Assembly (NCBI RefSeq): GCF_020360975.1
Contig: NW_025408667.1
Coordinates: 8,432,001 to 8,496,000, forward strand
From: Hirsutella rhossiliensis
Lineage: Eukaryota; Ascomycota; Sordariomycetes; Hypocreales; Ophiocordycipitaceae
Reading direction: 5' to 3'
Length of the DNA stretch: 64,000 nt
The notes beneath the pieces are model-generated. The model did no database searches, had not been told where the DNA came from, and saw nothing but the letters and a program-made list of their open reading frames with translations. A program made the translations under genes and the position numbers. Positions 1 to 12,403 of this stretch are shown here, one piece after another (the first letter of the stretch is position 1; each line of letters begins with the position of its first letter).

Positions 1-3000
1 AGGATTCTCTTAAAAATAAATTAAGGAAAGTTATTAGTCTTTTACTATAGCTATATAGGTCTAGGAAGGATTACCTAGCTCCTTTTCTTCCCCTTACCTT
101 ACTCTATATAGCCGTAAATCTCGCGTACTATTAAGATCTTTAAGGGCCTAGCCGAAATTCGTCGTTAAGAAATTACCTAAAATGCCTAACAATAGATATT
201 AGTCCTAAGCCGTATACTAAAGAGTCTCCTATTTATCTAGTTAGTTTAATTAATTAGCTTAAATTATTAGAAGCTTAGTACTTATATAAATAGTCTTCTT
301 ATTAACGTAATTTATCGTAAAGGCCTAGTCTAAAGACTAAAAGCAAACTAATAAAATAGTTCGTAATATAAGAAAACATTTAAGCTATAAAGGGATTCTA
401 GAAATCTAGTAAGGAGTTAACTTAAAAATATATAAAGAAGTAAATAAAGTAAGACTTACTCTTCTTACTACTCTTAAAGAACGCTTTTTTCTACTTAAAC
501 TACTAAGGTTAGGTATACTTTAAGTACCTATAGCTTAGAAAATATTAACTAAACGGCTATACTAAAGTATCTTTAAAAGTACTAAAATACTAGTGCTTCT
601 TAGTTCTATAATAATTAGTATATAAGAGTAGTTAAGGTTAAGAAGATTAAAATACCTTTTAGTCTTACTTAAGTGCTTCTTTAATTCTTTAAAAAGGTTA
701 CTTATTACTAAACTAAGCGCTAAACTTAAGCGACTTATTACTTTTATTAAGAAGAAATATAATCTCGTCGATTTATTAGGCTTTATTCTCTATCTTAGCG
801 TCGATATCCTCTTAGTTAGTATCCTCTTTAGTAAGAGCGTCCTTATTAAGGATTATATCGCCTTATAATACTAGTAGGTAAAGTATTTCTTTAACTTAGT
901 TTAGATATTAGCTAAGTAGAAAACTAAATTATTTTTAATTAGTATAAAGATTAATTTATTTCCTATAGTTATTGCTTAGTACTTACTACTTACTTTTAAT
1001 TTCGCGGGAGTCTTTAGTAATTATAGTAGCTTTTTCTTCTTTACTTATATTTATCTAAGTTATAAAGGAATAGACTTTCTTTCTTAATTATATAATAGCC
1101 TAACGTATTATATTCTTAGCCTTTTTAAAGACTTTCTTATCGTTAGTTATCTTAGTAACGTAATCGCGCGCTTTCTTTATATTCGTTTTTATTAATAGGG
1201 TATCTTTTACCTTCCGTTTTTTTAAATATATACTAAGCGGACGGTCTATTATAGATTAGTATAAAGATTAGTATAAAGTAAAGAGGAGTGTTTAAGAACT
1301 CTTACTATATCGCTATTACTCTTAATTATCTATAGAGAAGAGAGCTAAGAAATACGAAAATCTCTAAAATTATTAACTAGAATATTATATAAAATAGAGA
1401 GAGATATTACTTACCGTTTAATATATAGTGTTAATATAGGTATTAAAAGTAAAATAAAAATTCCTAACGCTAAACGAAGACTAAATCTTTACCTTATATA
1501 GACTTACTTTTTATTAGAAATCGATTAGGTCGGTAGATCTTTATAACTAAATAACCGTATTTTAATTAGCTAAGAAGCTTATTACTACTAGCTTACGTTA
1601 TTATAACCTTTCTTTTTTTTTCTCCCTCCTTAATAATCATATACTCGCCTACGACCGCTAAGCCTTTAAGGTTAGTACGCTATCTATATATAAACAGCCT
1701 TATATTAATATACTAATTATTTATAGTAATCTCGCTTTTAGTCTTATAGCACGCGGCTGGTTTTTTAGCTAGCTAACCGGCGGAAAGACTCTCCTTACCT
1801 AGAATGTAAATACTAGCGGAAAAACTAGCGGTAAAGGTAAGGGGAAATTAATTAAGCTAGCAAGCATTATTAAGCGTAAATAAAGATTTAAGCTAGGTAG
1901 TAAGTCTTTATTTATCTTTTCTTACTTAAACGCAATAAGACTTAAGTATATTTCTTTCTTAGATTATCTACTAATTTTAATATTAGCTATTGCTTTACGC
2001 GAAATTCAAAAATTCTAGTAAATTCCCGATTTACTTATCCCTTACGCCTCGTTCGCCCGCTTTATTTAAGAGGTTATATAAGATATTACTCCTAGCCTTT
2101 ATATCTAGAAGGCAGTATTAGCAGCTATCTATAAGTCGGTAGAGAGTATACTAGCTACTATATTCTAAGGTAAGTTAATATAATTATTATACTAATTATT
2201 ATACTAACTAGCAACTATAAATAGTAATAGGATAGCTAGCTATCGCGGCTAAAAGAGTTATAATTTAGTAGAATAATATTACTACTCTTAAGGATATTAT
2301 TAGTATCCTTAGGAAATAAGACTAGTCTTTCTTAGTCTAAAATAAAGCTAGTATATATACCTTATTAGAAGTTATTATATTAATCGTTTATACTAACTTT
2401 TTTCCTCTAGCGTATAGTTCTGCCTCTAAGCGTAACTTTTCCGATTTATCGAGAGTCGAAAAATAAAAGCTTCTATAAAGCACGCGACTAGCAAAGATTA
2501 GAGAAGCGCGTGCTTATAAAGTTTAGGCTTAAAGAGATAATATTAATAAAAAGCGGAAGTAGTCGAAGGAGTAACGATAATCGAAGGTATAGTAAAAGAA
2601 GAAAACTACTACTATAGAGATTAATAGTAAAGGGAGTAAAAATAAAGATAATTCCGACTATAAATAGCCCTAAACGATTAAAAAGACCTATAAAGTCCCC
2701 TTAGATAATAAGGCTAATAAGGATAAAATATTTAAAGAATTACTATAATCGTTAGGTATAAAAGAGCCTATAATAACTATAGATAGGCTTAAGCTTATCC
2801 TAGCCGGCGGGAAGTATAAGGGTAGAAAGTTAGGAGTAAAAGAGGCTAAAAATATCCTAGCTCTAAGTTAGAGATAAGGAGATAATTAGTATAATTAGTT
2901 AGTACTAGACTTTTAGTTCTCTAATCTCTATAAATTCGCTTAACTAAAAGTAACTTTAAATAGGAATCTACTAAGTTATTTTAGGCTAGTCTAAGTACCT

Positions 3001-4465
3001 AGCTTTACCTAAAGTATATATTAATAACCTATAGGTAAATATAGTCTTTTATCTTAAAACCTATTTCTACCTATAGACTAGACTAAAAAAATTAGGCGGC
3101 TTATAGGTAGCCACGGGCGCCTACTTTTAAAGTCTACTATACTTTACCTACCTCGAAAGCTAAGGCAGACGGAAGGGAAAGAAAATTAAACGGGGGGGAG
3201 GATATACGTTAAGTCCCTCCTCCTCCTCCTCGTATGCCCCTAGCCCGGCGAACATAGGCTAAAGGAGCAATAACTATAGGCCTATATTAACTAGCAATTA
3301 TATTTAGCTAACCGGCAATTAAAAAGTAGGCTATTATAGCTAGTTAAGGCGTAGGGCCGATACCGTATAATTAGGTATATATATTCCCCGCACCTACCCC
3401 GTAGTCTCTTTATTATATATATCGTATATATCGTAAAGTAAAGCTATTTACACCTATAGGAACCAAGGCAAGCGTAGGCTGCTTATAATTTATATATATT
3501 CGGGCTCGAGGCTTAAAGATACGTTATTTTATCGATTTAAGCAAGCCCTGCCCGCCCTGCCCGCCCTGCCCGCCGAGCCCTGCCCGAGCCCGCTAGCGGC
3601 GGTTAAGCCGCGCTATAAGGCGTATGTCTCTATGCGAGTTCGTCTATATATAAATCTTGCTATACCTCTTCTTCCTCTTAGACGTCTGCCTCTATATTAT
3701 CCTACTATATTGCTATGCGCTCCTACTTAGCCGGCTCGAACGATTTATCTATATCTTATAAGAGCCTTTATAAGGGCATCGCGATAATAATTTCGTCTTA
3801 TAGAAGGTCGATCGGCTAACGTTAGCTACCTAGCTTATAGTATATACCCCTTCTAGCGCCCTTTCTTACTAAAATATAAGCTTTAAAATACTAAATAGTA
3901 AATATAAGAAAGATAGTTATACTTAGTAGCTCCTAGAATAGTATTCGTAAAATAGCTTAAGTTAGTATTAAAATTTACTTTTTATATATATTATATCTAA
4001 TTATACTTATATAAAAGCTTAAAGCTAAATTAAGTATTTTATTAGTACTTTCTTTTACTTTACTTAGTAAGACTTAATACTTTATAAAGTATTAAATTAA
4101 TATTAAAATAATTTTAGTAAAGTAAACGAAGTAGTAGATAAGCTTTTATATAGTATATACTATTAATAAAGTAGTTAGAGACTTTTAACTAGCTTTTTCT
4201 TTTAAGTTATTAAGTAATAAGTTTTTCTCTTTATTAAAAAAGGGGTACTTTAAGAATATCCTATTATCTTTTTATTTAATAGATAAAATAGTAAATAGAA
4301 AGTGCTTTTAAGTACTAAAAGCTATATAAAGATATATAGTACTAATAAAAGAATTTAATCTATTTATTTAGTATTTTATTTTTACTATAAGAAAACTAAA
4401 AAGTAATATAATATATTTATTATTAGAAAAAAAGAAAAACGTATAATACTTTATAAATCTACTAT
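1..4465. repeat. RIP-saturated transposon relic, family not recognised
   Basis: CA and TG dinucleotides are almost absent and TA is in great excess, the mark of C-to-T change at CpA on both strands. No ATG-initiated frame of useful length survives. A + strand frame around 2,460-2,880 reads as a basic, Lys/Arg/Glu-rich protein if TAG/TAA are taken as mutated Gln/Trp codons, so at least one mobile-element protein probably lay here; I could not assign it. The part at 3,080-3,660 keeps more GC and some CA/TG and may be an element terminus or a less mutated insertion. No LTR pair or terminal repeat was found for this block. Confidence 0.6.
3546..3586. repeat. Short GC-rich tandem repeat (9-bp unit ccctgcccg)
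   Basis: Three head-to-tail copies of ccctgcccg lie at 3,546-3,572, then a 5-bp spacer ccgag, then a fourth copy at 3,578-3,586. The units keep CTG, which is unusual in surroundings where TG is almost eliminated. Confidence 0.85.
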
Positions 4466-4937
4466 TATTACGAAGAATAGCTTAATTTTATATTCTTAGA
4501 GATATCCCTTAGTAAGAGGGAACTAAGAAGCTAAAAAGATTAAGTATAAGAGGAGCTAAAAGGAGGTATAGGGAGGAGTATAGGGGCGTAAAGGAAAGTA
4601 AAAGTAGCGATAGCTTCTTATAAAGGTAGCGAGAGATAAGATAGATATACCGGTAACGGCTTAAGTTAAAGGGGAAATAATAAAAAGCTTAGTAGATAAG
4701 AGGAGATTAGTAGCTTCTTTAAGTAAGATCTTCTTTATTAATTAAGATACTAAACGGATATAAAGAGGAGCGTTAAATAAAGGAAAGAAAGAGAATTAAG
4801 GTAAAATAATAATACCTCCCTTACTATAATTACTACCTTTATAAGAATTAAATAACTTTGCCTTACTTATCCGACCCCTTACTTTTAATTTTACCTTTAT
4901 ATATTTTTATAAACTTTTTATATCTTTCTTTACGAGA
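4466..4937 (+). repeat. Copia-B family LTR (+), 5' LTR of a deletion derivative
   Basis: Matches the other Copia-B LTRs in the window from its start (tattacgaag, a RIPed form of TGTCGCGAAG) through the shared segment gatatcccttagtaagaggg to the terminal ...tacgaga. It is followed directly by sequence from the 3' end of the Copia-B coding region, not by its 5' leader, so the element between its LTRs is internally deleted. Confidence 0.75.
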
Positions 4938-5818
4938 TAAATAAAGCTATCTTTTATCTCTATTTAATAAGATTATATAGTCTATACTTAGGAGGGTAGG
5001 GAAGAAAACTAGCTACCGAAATCTTTATTTATTTAAGGGATTCGTCCTTTATAAATAATTCCTTAGATAGAAAAAGCTTATAAGGGTATATTATATCCCT
5101 TTTTAAAGTATCTATTACTTAGAGAGCTTTTAAAATAAAGATGAGCTACTAGCTCTTTTAAATACTTTTAATAAAACTATTTTCCTTAGCTAGTTACTTA
5201 TCTCTTTATAACTATAAGTCCCGTCCCTATAAGCTATAGAATATAAAGATATATAGACTATATAAATTCTTTTAAAAGAAAAGAGTAAGCTATTAACCTA
5301 GCTATAATATATTAATATCTATTATTACTAGCTATACTAAGAAGTCTAAAGGGGACTTATTTCTATTTATTAAGTTATAATAGTATTAATAAAGGTAAAC
5401 GGTCTTATAAAGTCCTTATTAAAGTAGAAGCTAGCTATCTTCTTATAGAAAATTAAGCTAGAGGACGTTTAAAAGAAGCTATTTTTAAAGGCCTACCTTA
5501 AGAGTTAATAAGAAGAGCTAATAGTATATATAAAAAGGTAAAGTCTATAGCTAAAGAAAAGGAATAGGCTTTCCTTTTAAAGGGCCCCTTATTTTAATTA
5601 GATTTTTCTCTTTAAAGAAGGCCCCCTTTCTTATAGGACTTTCCTTTCTTTAAGCCCCTATTCCTTTAATAGGTCTAAAAGAGCCTAGGGACCTAAAAGG
5701 GCCCTTAACTTCTTTAAGTAAAGAGATAAGTATAAAGCTAAGAAACTCCTTTATACGCTTACTAGCCTAAAGCTATATTACGTATACCCTTACGGTATAG
5801 GCTATAGCTAAGAGTATA
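4938..5818 (+). pseudogene. Remnant of Copia-B internal region, 3' part (RNase H side)
   Basis: This + strand segment is the reverse complement of sequence just inside the 3' LTR of Copia-B copy A; for example 4,950-5,110 matches 7,190-7,340. It therefore carries only the end of a copia pol gene plus the region before the 3' LTR. It is RIPed, with TAG/TAA throughout. Together with the LTRs at 4,466 and 5,819 it forms an element that lost gag, protease, integrase and most of RT. Confidence 0.65.
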
Positions 5819-6023
5819 TATTATAAAGTATTACTTAATTTTATAGTTCTTAGAGATATCCCTTAGTAAGAGGGACCTAAAAAGCTAAAAAACCGGTTTA
5901 GAAGAAAGAGCTAAAAAAAAAGGTATAGAAAAGAAAGTAACGGTAAGAGGGGAAGTAAAAGTAGCGATAGCTTCCTATAAAGGTAGCGAGAAATATAATA
6001 AATATACTAGTAACGGCTAGAAT
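5819..6023 (+). repeat. Copia-B LTR (+), left part, interrupted by copy A
   Basis: First part of a Copia-B LTR, starting tattataaag (RIPed TGTCGCGAAG). It runs to the target duplication agaat at 6,019-6,023, where copy A is inserted. The LTR resumes at 12,124 with the second agaat, and the sequence continues along the LTR consensus. Confidence 0.8.
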
Positions 6024-6481
6024 TCTTACGTAGAGAGATATAAGAAGTGCATATAAAATGCACGAAGGGAAAATTAAAAGTAAGGGGTCGGACAGGCAGG
6101 GCAGAGGGATTTAATTCTTATAGGAGCAGTAATAAAGGTAGGGGAGTAATTGTTATATTGCCTTAATTGTCCTTCTTTCCTCCTTCTAACGCCCCTATTT
6201 ATACCCGTCTAGTATCTTAATTAATAAAGAAGATCCTGCTTAAAGAAGCTACTAATATCCTTTTAACTACCGAGCTTTTTACCGGTTTTTTCCTTCCTTT
6301 ATAGCCGTTTCCGGCATATCTATCTTATCTCTTACTACTTTATACTTTCCCTTATGCCCCTACCCTCCTTTCTATACCTCCTTTTAGCTCCTTCTTCTAT
6401 ACCGGGTATTTTTAGCTTCCTTAGTCCCTCTTACTAAGGGATATCTTCGAGAACTACGAAATCAAGCCACGTTTCGCGACA
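6024..6481 (-). repeat. 3' LTR of Copia-B copy A
   Basis: 458 bp, same length as the partner at 11,666-12,123. Read on the minus strand it starts TGTCGCGAAAC and ends ...CGTAAGA. The flanking agaat duplication defines its outer edge. Confidence 0.88.
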
Positions 6482-9400
6482 CACCCCCTTAGCTATAGCC
6501 TGCCCTTATAGTAAGGGCATAGCTAATACGGCTTCGGGCTAGTAAGCGTATAGGGGAGGTTCTTAGCTCTATACTTCTCCCTTTACTCGAGGAAAGCAGG
6601 GGCCCTTTCGGGCCCCTAGGCTCTTTTAGACCTACTTAAGGAAAAAGGGGCCTAAAGAGGGGAAAGTCCTATAAGAAAGGGTGAAAAACCCGATTAAAAT
6701 GGGGGGCCCTTTAAAGGGAAAAGCCTCTTCCTTTTCTTCGGCTATAGACGTTACCTTCTCGTACGTGCTATTAGCTCCTCTTATAGACTCTTAAGGCGGG
6801 CCTCTAAGGACAGCTTCTCTCGAACGTCTTCTAGCCTAATTTACTATAAAAAGACAGCTAGCTTCTACTTCGGTAAGGGCTTCGTAAGACCGTCGGCTTT
6901 TATTAATACCGTTAGAACCTAACGGACGGAAATAAGTCCCCTTTAGACCTCTTAGCGTAACTAATGCTAGTAGATATCGATATACCGTAGCCGGGTCGAT
7001 AACTTACTATTTTCTATAAGAATTCGTATAGTTTATATATTATCGCATTCTATAGCTAATAGGGTCGGAATTTATAGTCGTAGAGATATTAATAGCCGGC
7101 TAAGGAAAATCGCTTCTTTTAACGCTTCTAAAAGAGCTAGTAGCTCTGCCTCCGTACTAGAAGTCGTAACGGTGGCCTGCTTCGAAGCTCTCTAAGCAAT
7201 GGTTCCTCTAAAAAGGGATATAATATACCCTTATAAGCTCTTTCTATCTAAGGAATTGTCCGTAAAGGACGAATCGCTTAAATAAAGGAAGATTTTAGCA
7301 GCTTATTTCCTTCCCTACCCTCCTAGGCGTAGACTATATAATCTCGTTAAATAGAGATAAAGGATAGCTCTATCTACTACTTCTTAATGCCTAGGGCTAG
7401 GATTCTAGTTATGCCTAGCTAGCCGGGAGACCGTAAAAGAGATATCCGGTCTAGTAGAAATAGCTAAAAAAAGCAGGGAGCCTACCTTCTATTAATATTA
7501 GTGTTTCTCTTACTCCCTAGCTTAAAAGGACGGATTAGGTAAAAGCTCTTCGTCTAATATAGGCGTAGAGGGAAGCTTCTTATCGAGGGAATTAAGGAGG
7601 AATTTATAAGCGACCTTATTAATATAGGCGTCCTAGGTAAGCTAGATAGTCCGTTAGGACCTATTCCGAAGGATTTATATCCCTAGGAACCACTTTAGCT
7701 CCCCTAGCCTAGTTATCTTATACCTTTATTATAGGCCTTATATAGCCTCCCTAGTAGTAGCTTCTTCCTTTTTTAGGTACGCCTAGATAATATCGTCGAC
7801 GTAGAAGAAGACCGTGATTTTACCCTTCTATATTATACACGGTTCCTAAGGGACTTTCTTAAAGCCTAGGGCTTCGAGGGAACCTATTAAATGCTATTGC
7901 TAAAGAAGGGGTGATCTTCGTAATCCGTATAGAGCTTTCCTAAGCCGTAGAACCTTTCCTAGTTATTAGAAGCCTAGTAGAAGGCGTATATAGATAACTT
8001 CTTCTTCCTCGAGTAGGCAGTTAATAAAGGCGTTAACTATATCTATCTAATCGAGCTCGAGGTCGAATTCTACTACTATAGCTATAAGGGTCCGAAAAGA
8101 TATCCCTGCTAGGGTAGTTGCCTTAGTAGGAAGATCCCCTTTTTCCTACTAGTTCCCGTAGATAACTAGCCGGGCTTTATACTTTTAAAGGAAGCCGTGT
8201 TTATTAGTCTTATAGATAAAGACCTACTTATAGCTAAGGACCTATTTTCCTCTTGCCTTTTTCTTAAGGACCTCTTCGAAAGACCCTATCTCTTTATATA
8301 AGGCTAGGTAGTCTTTCTAGGCCTAGAAAAACTAGTCTCTAAAGGGGTGTTTTTCTAGCTGCTTTTAGTTTGCTAGTAGGTCCGGGAGGTCTCTTTTATA
8401 TACCTTCCTTGCTAATATTGGCTTAAATAGCCGGCCTACTATAAACGCTCCGTAGGAACCGTCTTCTATTAGCGTTAGGTAGAAGTCGGAAAAACGATCG
8501 AAATAGGGGAGAGGTTAGTCTTCTTTAGTATCCGTATCGGGCCCTATACCTTCCTTTACTTCTCGAAGTAGGGATAAAAAGGTAGCTAGATAATCCTTTA
8601 AGAGAGGTGCCTTTCCTACCCCCTTAGGGGTCGAGACAGGAAGACTAACTAAGAAAGCTGCTTCTAGATCTTCTTCTTCCGTAAGAGGAGGCGTAGGTAG
8701 GCAGGCGTATTCTAGCTCTACCGCTTTCCTATAGTCTCCTTCTTCGTCTAGATTATCTAATCTAGCAGCTTCCTCTTCTTCTTCGAAGTCGGCGTTATCC
8801 TCGACTACTTTAACGTCGGTTTCTTCTTCCGTTTCTTCGTCTAGGACCTCTTCTTAAGACTATTAGGAAGGGGGGATTTAGATCTTTTAAATTAGCTAAC
8901 GTTATAAGAGTAAGAGGGGCTGTTAATCCCTCTTTCCGTCGAAGAAGCTAGATTCGTCGAAAATTATATCCCTAGTCGAAATAACCTTCTATAAAAGAGG
9001 AATCTAGATCCGGAAGATATTCGTAGAATTATAACTAACGAGGTAACTAATAAAGGCTCTAGGATTAAGCTTTCTTTTCTTCTTCCTTTTTAGCTATATA
9101 TTAGTAGTTATTGCGTATACCTTATAGCCGTAGGCACGAAGGTAAGCTAGCGAGGCCCTCTTCTTTATAAAGAGCTCGAGTAGGGATTTCTAGTCTATTC
9201 CTTAGGTCTTAAAAAGGGTCTCTAGGTCCCTATAGTCCCTTAGTCCCCTAGGGTCCCTTAGGGTCCGGTTCTAAAGGTAATAGGCGGTCTTAACGACTTC
9301 CCTCTAAAGGTCGTATAGAAGCCTTATAGTAAGTCTTATTGTACGGGCCCTTTCTATTATAGCACCCCCTAATCTTTCTGCCCCTCCGTTCTAGGCCTAG

Positions 9401-11650
9401 GTATTCGGTGCTAACGGGAGGGGTAAAATGCCCCTTTTTCGAAGCTAATTTAAGATATCCTTCGTAAATAGCTCTCCGTTAGACCGTATCTTTTTTACCT
9501 CGTAGCTAAAGTAGGATTTTATCTAGTTAACGAAGTCCCGGAGGGCAAACTAGTTATACTTACTTAAGTAGGTCCGTAAGAAATAGGGGAAAACCATCCC
9601 TAAAAAAGCGTCTATAAAGAACATTACCCTAACAAAGCTTTCTTAATCCCTAGAGACATCGGTCTAGTCGACCTAAATTTCCTTATACGGCTAGTCCGGC
9701 CGTATTAGGGTCCGTCTAGAAATTCGTCTCCTAGTCTTCCCTTAGCCGTAGTATTCGCATTCGACGGTCTTTAGGCCCCTTATTCGTACGCCTTGTTATT
9801 AGCCTAGCTTATATAAAGCTAGGGGGCCTAGGTAACTAAGTCGTACGTGCTAAAGAATGCCGTCTCCTTAGGCTGCCGGTAGAGGGTCCTTTATAGTAGA
9901 CCTATTCCTCCTAGCAGGGAAAGCTATCTTCTCGAGAGGTTCCTTCCTAAAGATAGGTCGGAATTCGAGAATAAATTAACCGAATTTTTCCTCGATAGGC
10001 CCGATAGTCTAATTCTTCTAGACTAGCCTTATAGGCTTAGACGTTATATCCTAGAAGATTCCTTCCTCTCGAAGAAGGTAGAAGGAAATTAGGCTTATTA
10101 AAAATCGAGGGTAAAAAGCTACCCTTTTTCGTCGAAGAATTCGTATAGACCTATTAGGTAATTTTATCGTAAAATTTACCCTTCTATATCCCTCTATCCA
10201 TACGGTTAATTCCCCGGCAATAAGATATTCCTTTTATGCCTTCTTAAAGGACCGGAATCTTAAGAGTATATTATAGATATCGAGGGAAGCACTAGAGTTA
10301 AGGATAGCTGATTTTTATAGGGGATAATTAGAGGGCTCTAACGGTTGGTTTTGGCCCTATTAATCTATAGGGAAGACGAAGGCCGGATTTACTATACTAA
10401 CGATTTTTCCTCGAATTTACGGTAGCGGCGTTAGTTGCTATTTCTTAGCAACCCGAATCTCGTCTATCTTCTTCTATAACGAGGGGTCCTCCTTAAGAGA
10501 CTATTATACTATTTCTCGTAGTCTCTTTAAAGGGTTAATTCCTTTAGGTCGGTTTTCCTCGAAGACCTACTAGCAGTCTTCTAGCCGATAGGGCTTTTTG
10601 CATGCTTAGCAAGTAGGTCGATTCCTCCTCGTACGTTGTCTCTTCGAGGAATCCTCAGCCGGGGCCGGGCCTATAGCAGCCGTTAAAGATAGTATTAATG
10701 CTCTCGAGGGAGGAGGAGCCGAAGGAGCAACAGCCGCAACAGCAGTAGCGGGGGCCGCAGCAATAAGGGCTATAGCAGCTATAGGTCGAGCCGTCTAGGT
10801 TAAGTGCTAGCTACGAAGGAATAAGACTGCTTACTATTATACTCTAGCAGCCTCTTTGTTTAGTTCTTAGCTAGCTTCTTAAAAGATAGTCGAGTAACCG
10901 TTACTAATAGGCTTTATTAGTAGAGATATATCCTATAGCTACTAGCCGGAAAGAGCTTCTATAAGGAAGTATTAGTTAGCTTCCTCGAGGATTTCTTCCT
11001 ACTTAGCTAGCTACGAAGAAGCTAGTAGGTTCCTAGTAGAAAAAGCTCCTAGGTAGGCCGTATAGGTCTTCCTAATACGGTTAGTTATATAACCTCTCGA
11101 GGGAGCTATTAAGGTCTCGAGCTTTAAAAGCTACTGCCTAGGAGTCTCTTCCTCTCGAAGAGAGATTAGCTTTACGGCACTAACGGATTCCGTTATCGCC
11201 GTACGAGCAGCCGTTAGTAGCTTCGTTTCGTAGAGGTATTCCTTTCGGTAACTCTCGTAGTCGCCTAAGGTAGCAGAAAAAGCTCTCTATTATATAGAGG
11301 TTAGCTTAGAGAAGAGGGAAGCTCCCTCTATAAAGTCCGTTGCCCTAGGACGAAGAGGGGGCTTAAGAGGGTCCTACTTATTAGAGAAGACTAAATTATA
11401 GATAGTTCTATCTATACGAGCCCGTAGCTCCTTTACCTACTTATCCTAATCTTAGGGCTCTATAAGAATCGTCCTACGGACCGTAGGGACGGTAGAGGAG
11501 TCGTTTTTCGATATTATTATAGATAAAGAGGGGGGGGGCAGAAAAGTCGTTTAAAAATCGGCTTTTCTAGTAAGAGGGGTAAAAGGGAGCTACGAGGGAT
11601 ATAAGAAGGGTGCCTTTTATAGCAGCCGGAAGGTATAGGAATATTATTCC
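6482..11650 (-). pseudogene. Copia-B copy A gag-pol, RIP-disrupted
   Basis: Minus-strand relic of a copia polyprotein. Recognisable parts from 5' to 3' are: a gag region with a Pro/Ala-rich linker near 10,640-10,800; the integrase at about 8,930-9,560, with the NT-A-NGGAER segment around the third catalytic residue and the copia-typical LRAYGYKVYA and LNPRAFISYLVSYN stretches; and the RT with an intact YVDD box at 7,792-7,803 preceded by KGKITVFF. The stops found are TAG/TAA at expected Gln or Trp positions. Compared with copy C it lacks roughly 150 bp of the gag linker near 10,655. The polyprotein would be cleaved into capsid, protease, integrase and RT/RNase H, but none can be made from this copy. 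Confidence 0.85.
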
Positions 11651-11665
11651 TCCCGGGCTTATAAC

Positions 11666-12123
11666 TCTCGCGTAGAGAGATACGAGAAGTATATATAAAA
11701 TGCACGAAGGTAAAATTAGAAGTAAGGGGTCGGACAGGCAGGGCAGAGGGATTTAATTCTTATAGGAGCAGCAATAAAGGTAGGGGAGTGATTGTTATAT
11801 TGCCTTAATTATCCTTCTTTCCTCCTTCTAACGCCCCTATTTATACCTATCTAGTATCTTAATTAATAAAGAAGATCCTACTTAAAGAAGCTACTAATAT
11901 CCTTTTAACTACCGAGCTTTTTGCTAGTTTTTTCCTTCCTTTATAGCCGTTTCCGGCATATCTATCTTATCTCTCGCTACTTTATACTTTCCCTTATGCC
12001 CCCACCCTCCTTTCTATACCTCTTTTTAGCTCCTTTTTTTATACCGGGTATTTTTAGCTTCCTTGGTCCCTCTTACTAAGGGATATCTTCGAGAACTACG
12101 AAATCAGGCTACGCTTCGCGATA
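11666..12123 (-). repeat. 5' LTR of Copia-B copy A
   Basis: 458 bp, partner of 6,024-6,481. Its outer end is ...cgcgata (TG of the LTR changed to TA) followed by agaat. Its inner edge abuts the primer-binding sequence at 11,653-11,665. Confidence 0.88.
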
Positions 12124-12403
12124 AGAATAAGGGGGAAAAACTAGTAAAAAGCTTAGTAGTTAAAAGGATATTAATAGCTTCTTTAAGTAGGACCTTCTTT
12201 ATTAATCGAGATACTAAATAAGTATAGAAAGGGGCGTTAGATAAAAGAAAAAGGGATAATTAAGGTAATATAATAATTACTCCCTTACTTTAATTACTAC
12301 TCTTATAAGAATTAAAAATCTTTATACTATCTATTTAACCCCTTACTTCCCTTTTTACCTTTATATATTTTTATATACTTTTTATATCTCTCTTTATAAG
12401 AGA
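12124..12403 (+). repeat. Copia-B LTR (+), right part, continuation of 5,819-6,023
   Basis: Begins with the duplicated agaat and continues the LTR through the gataattaaggtaatata segment to about 12,403. Joined to 5,819-6,023 it makes one older LTR, so copy A jumped into an existing Copia-B LTR. Confidence 0.78.

Larger units (their letters stand above)
6024..12123 (-). mobile_element. Copia-B copy A, complete RIPed Ty1/copia element
   Basis: A 6,100-bp element with two 458-bp LTRs (6,024-6,481 and 11,666-12,123) flanked by the exact 5-bp duplication agaat (6,019-6,023 and 12,124-12,128). Orientation is minus: integrase and RT read leftwards. Next to the 5' LTR, at 11,653-11,665, lies ccgggcttataac. 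Its complement GTTATRAGCCCGG matches the anticodon arm of initiator tRNA-Met, the half-tRNA primer typical of copia elements. A purine tract before the 3' LTR is seen as tacccccttag-type sequence at about 6,482-6,493. RIP is intermediate: CpG and some CA remain. It sits inside an older LTR of its own family. Confidence 0.9.
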
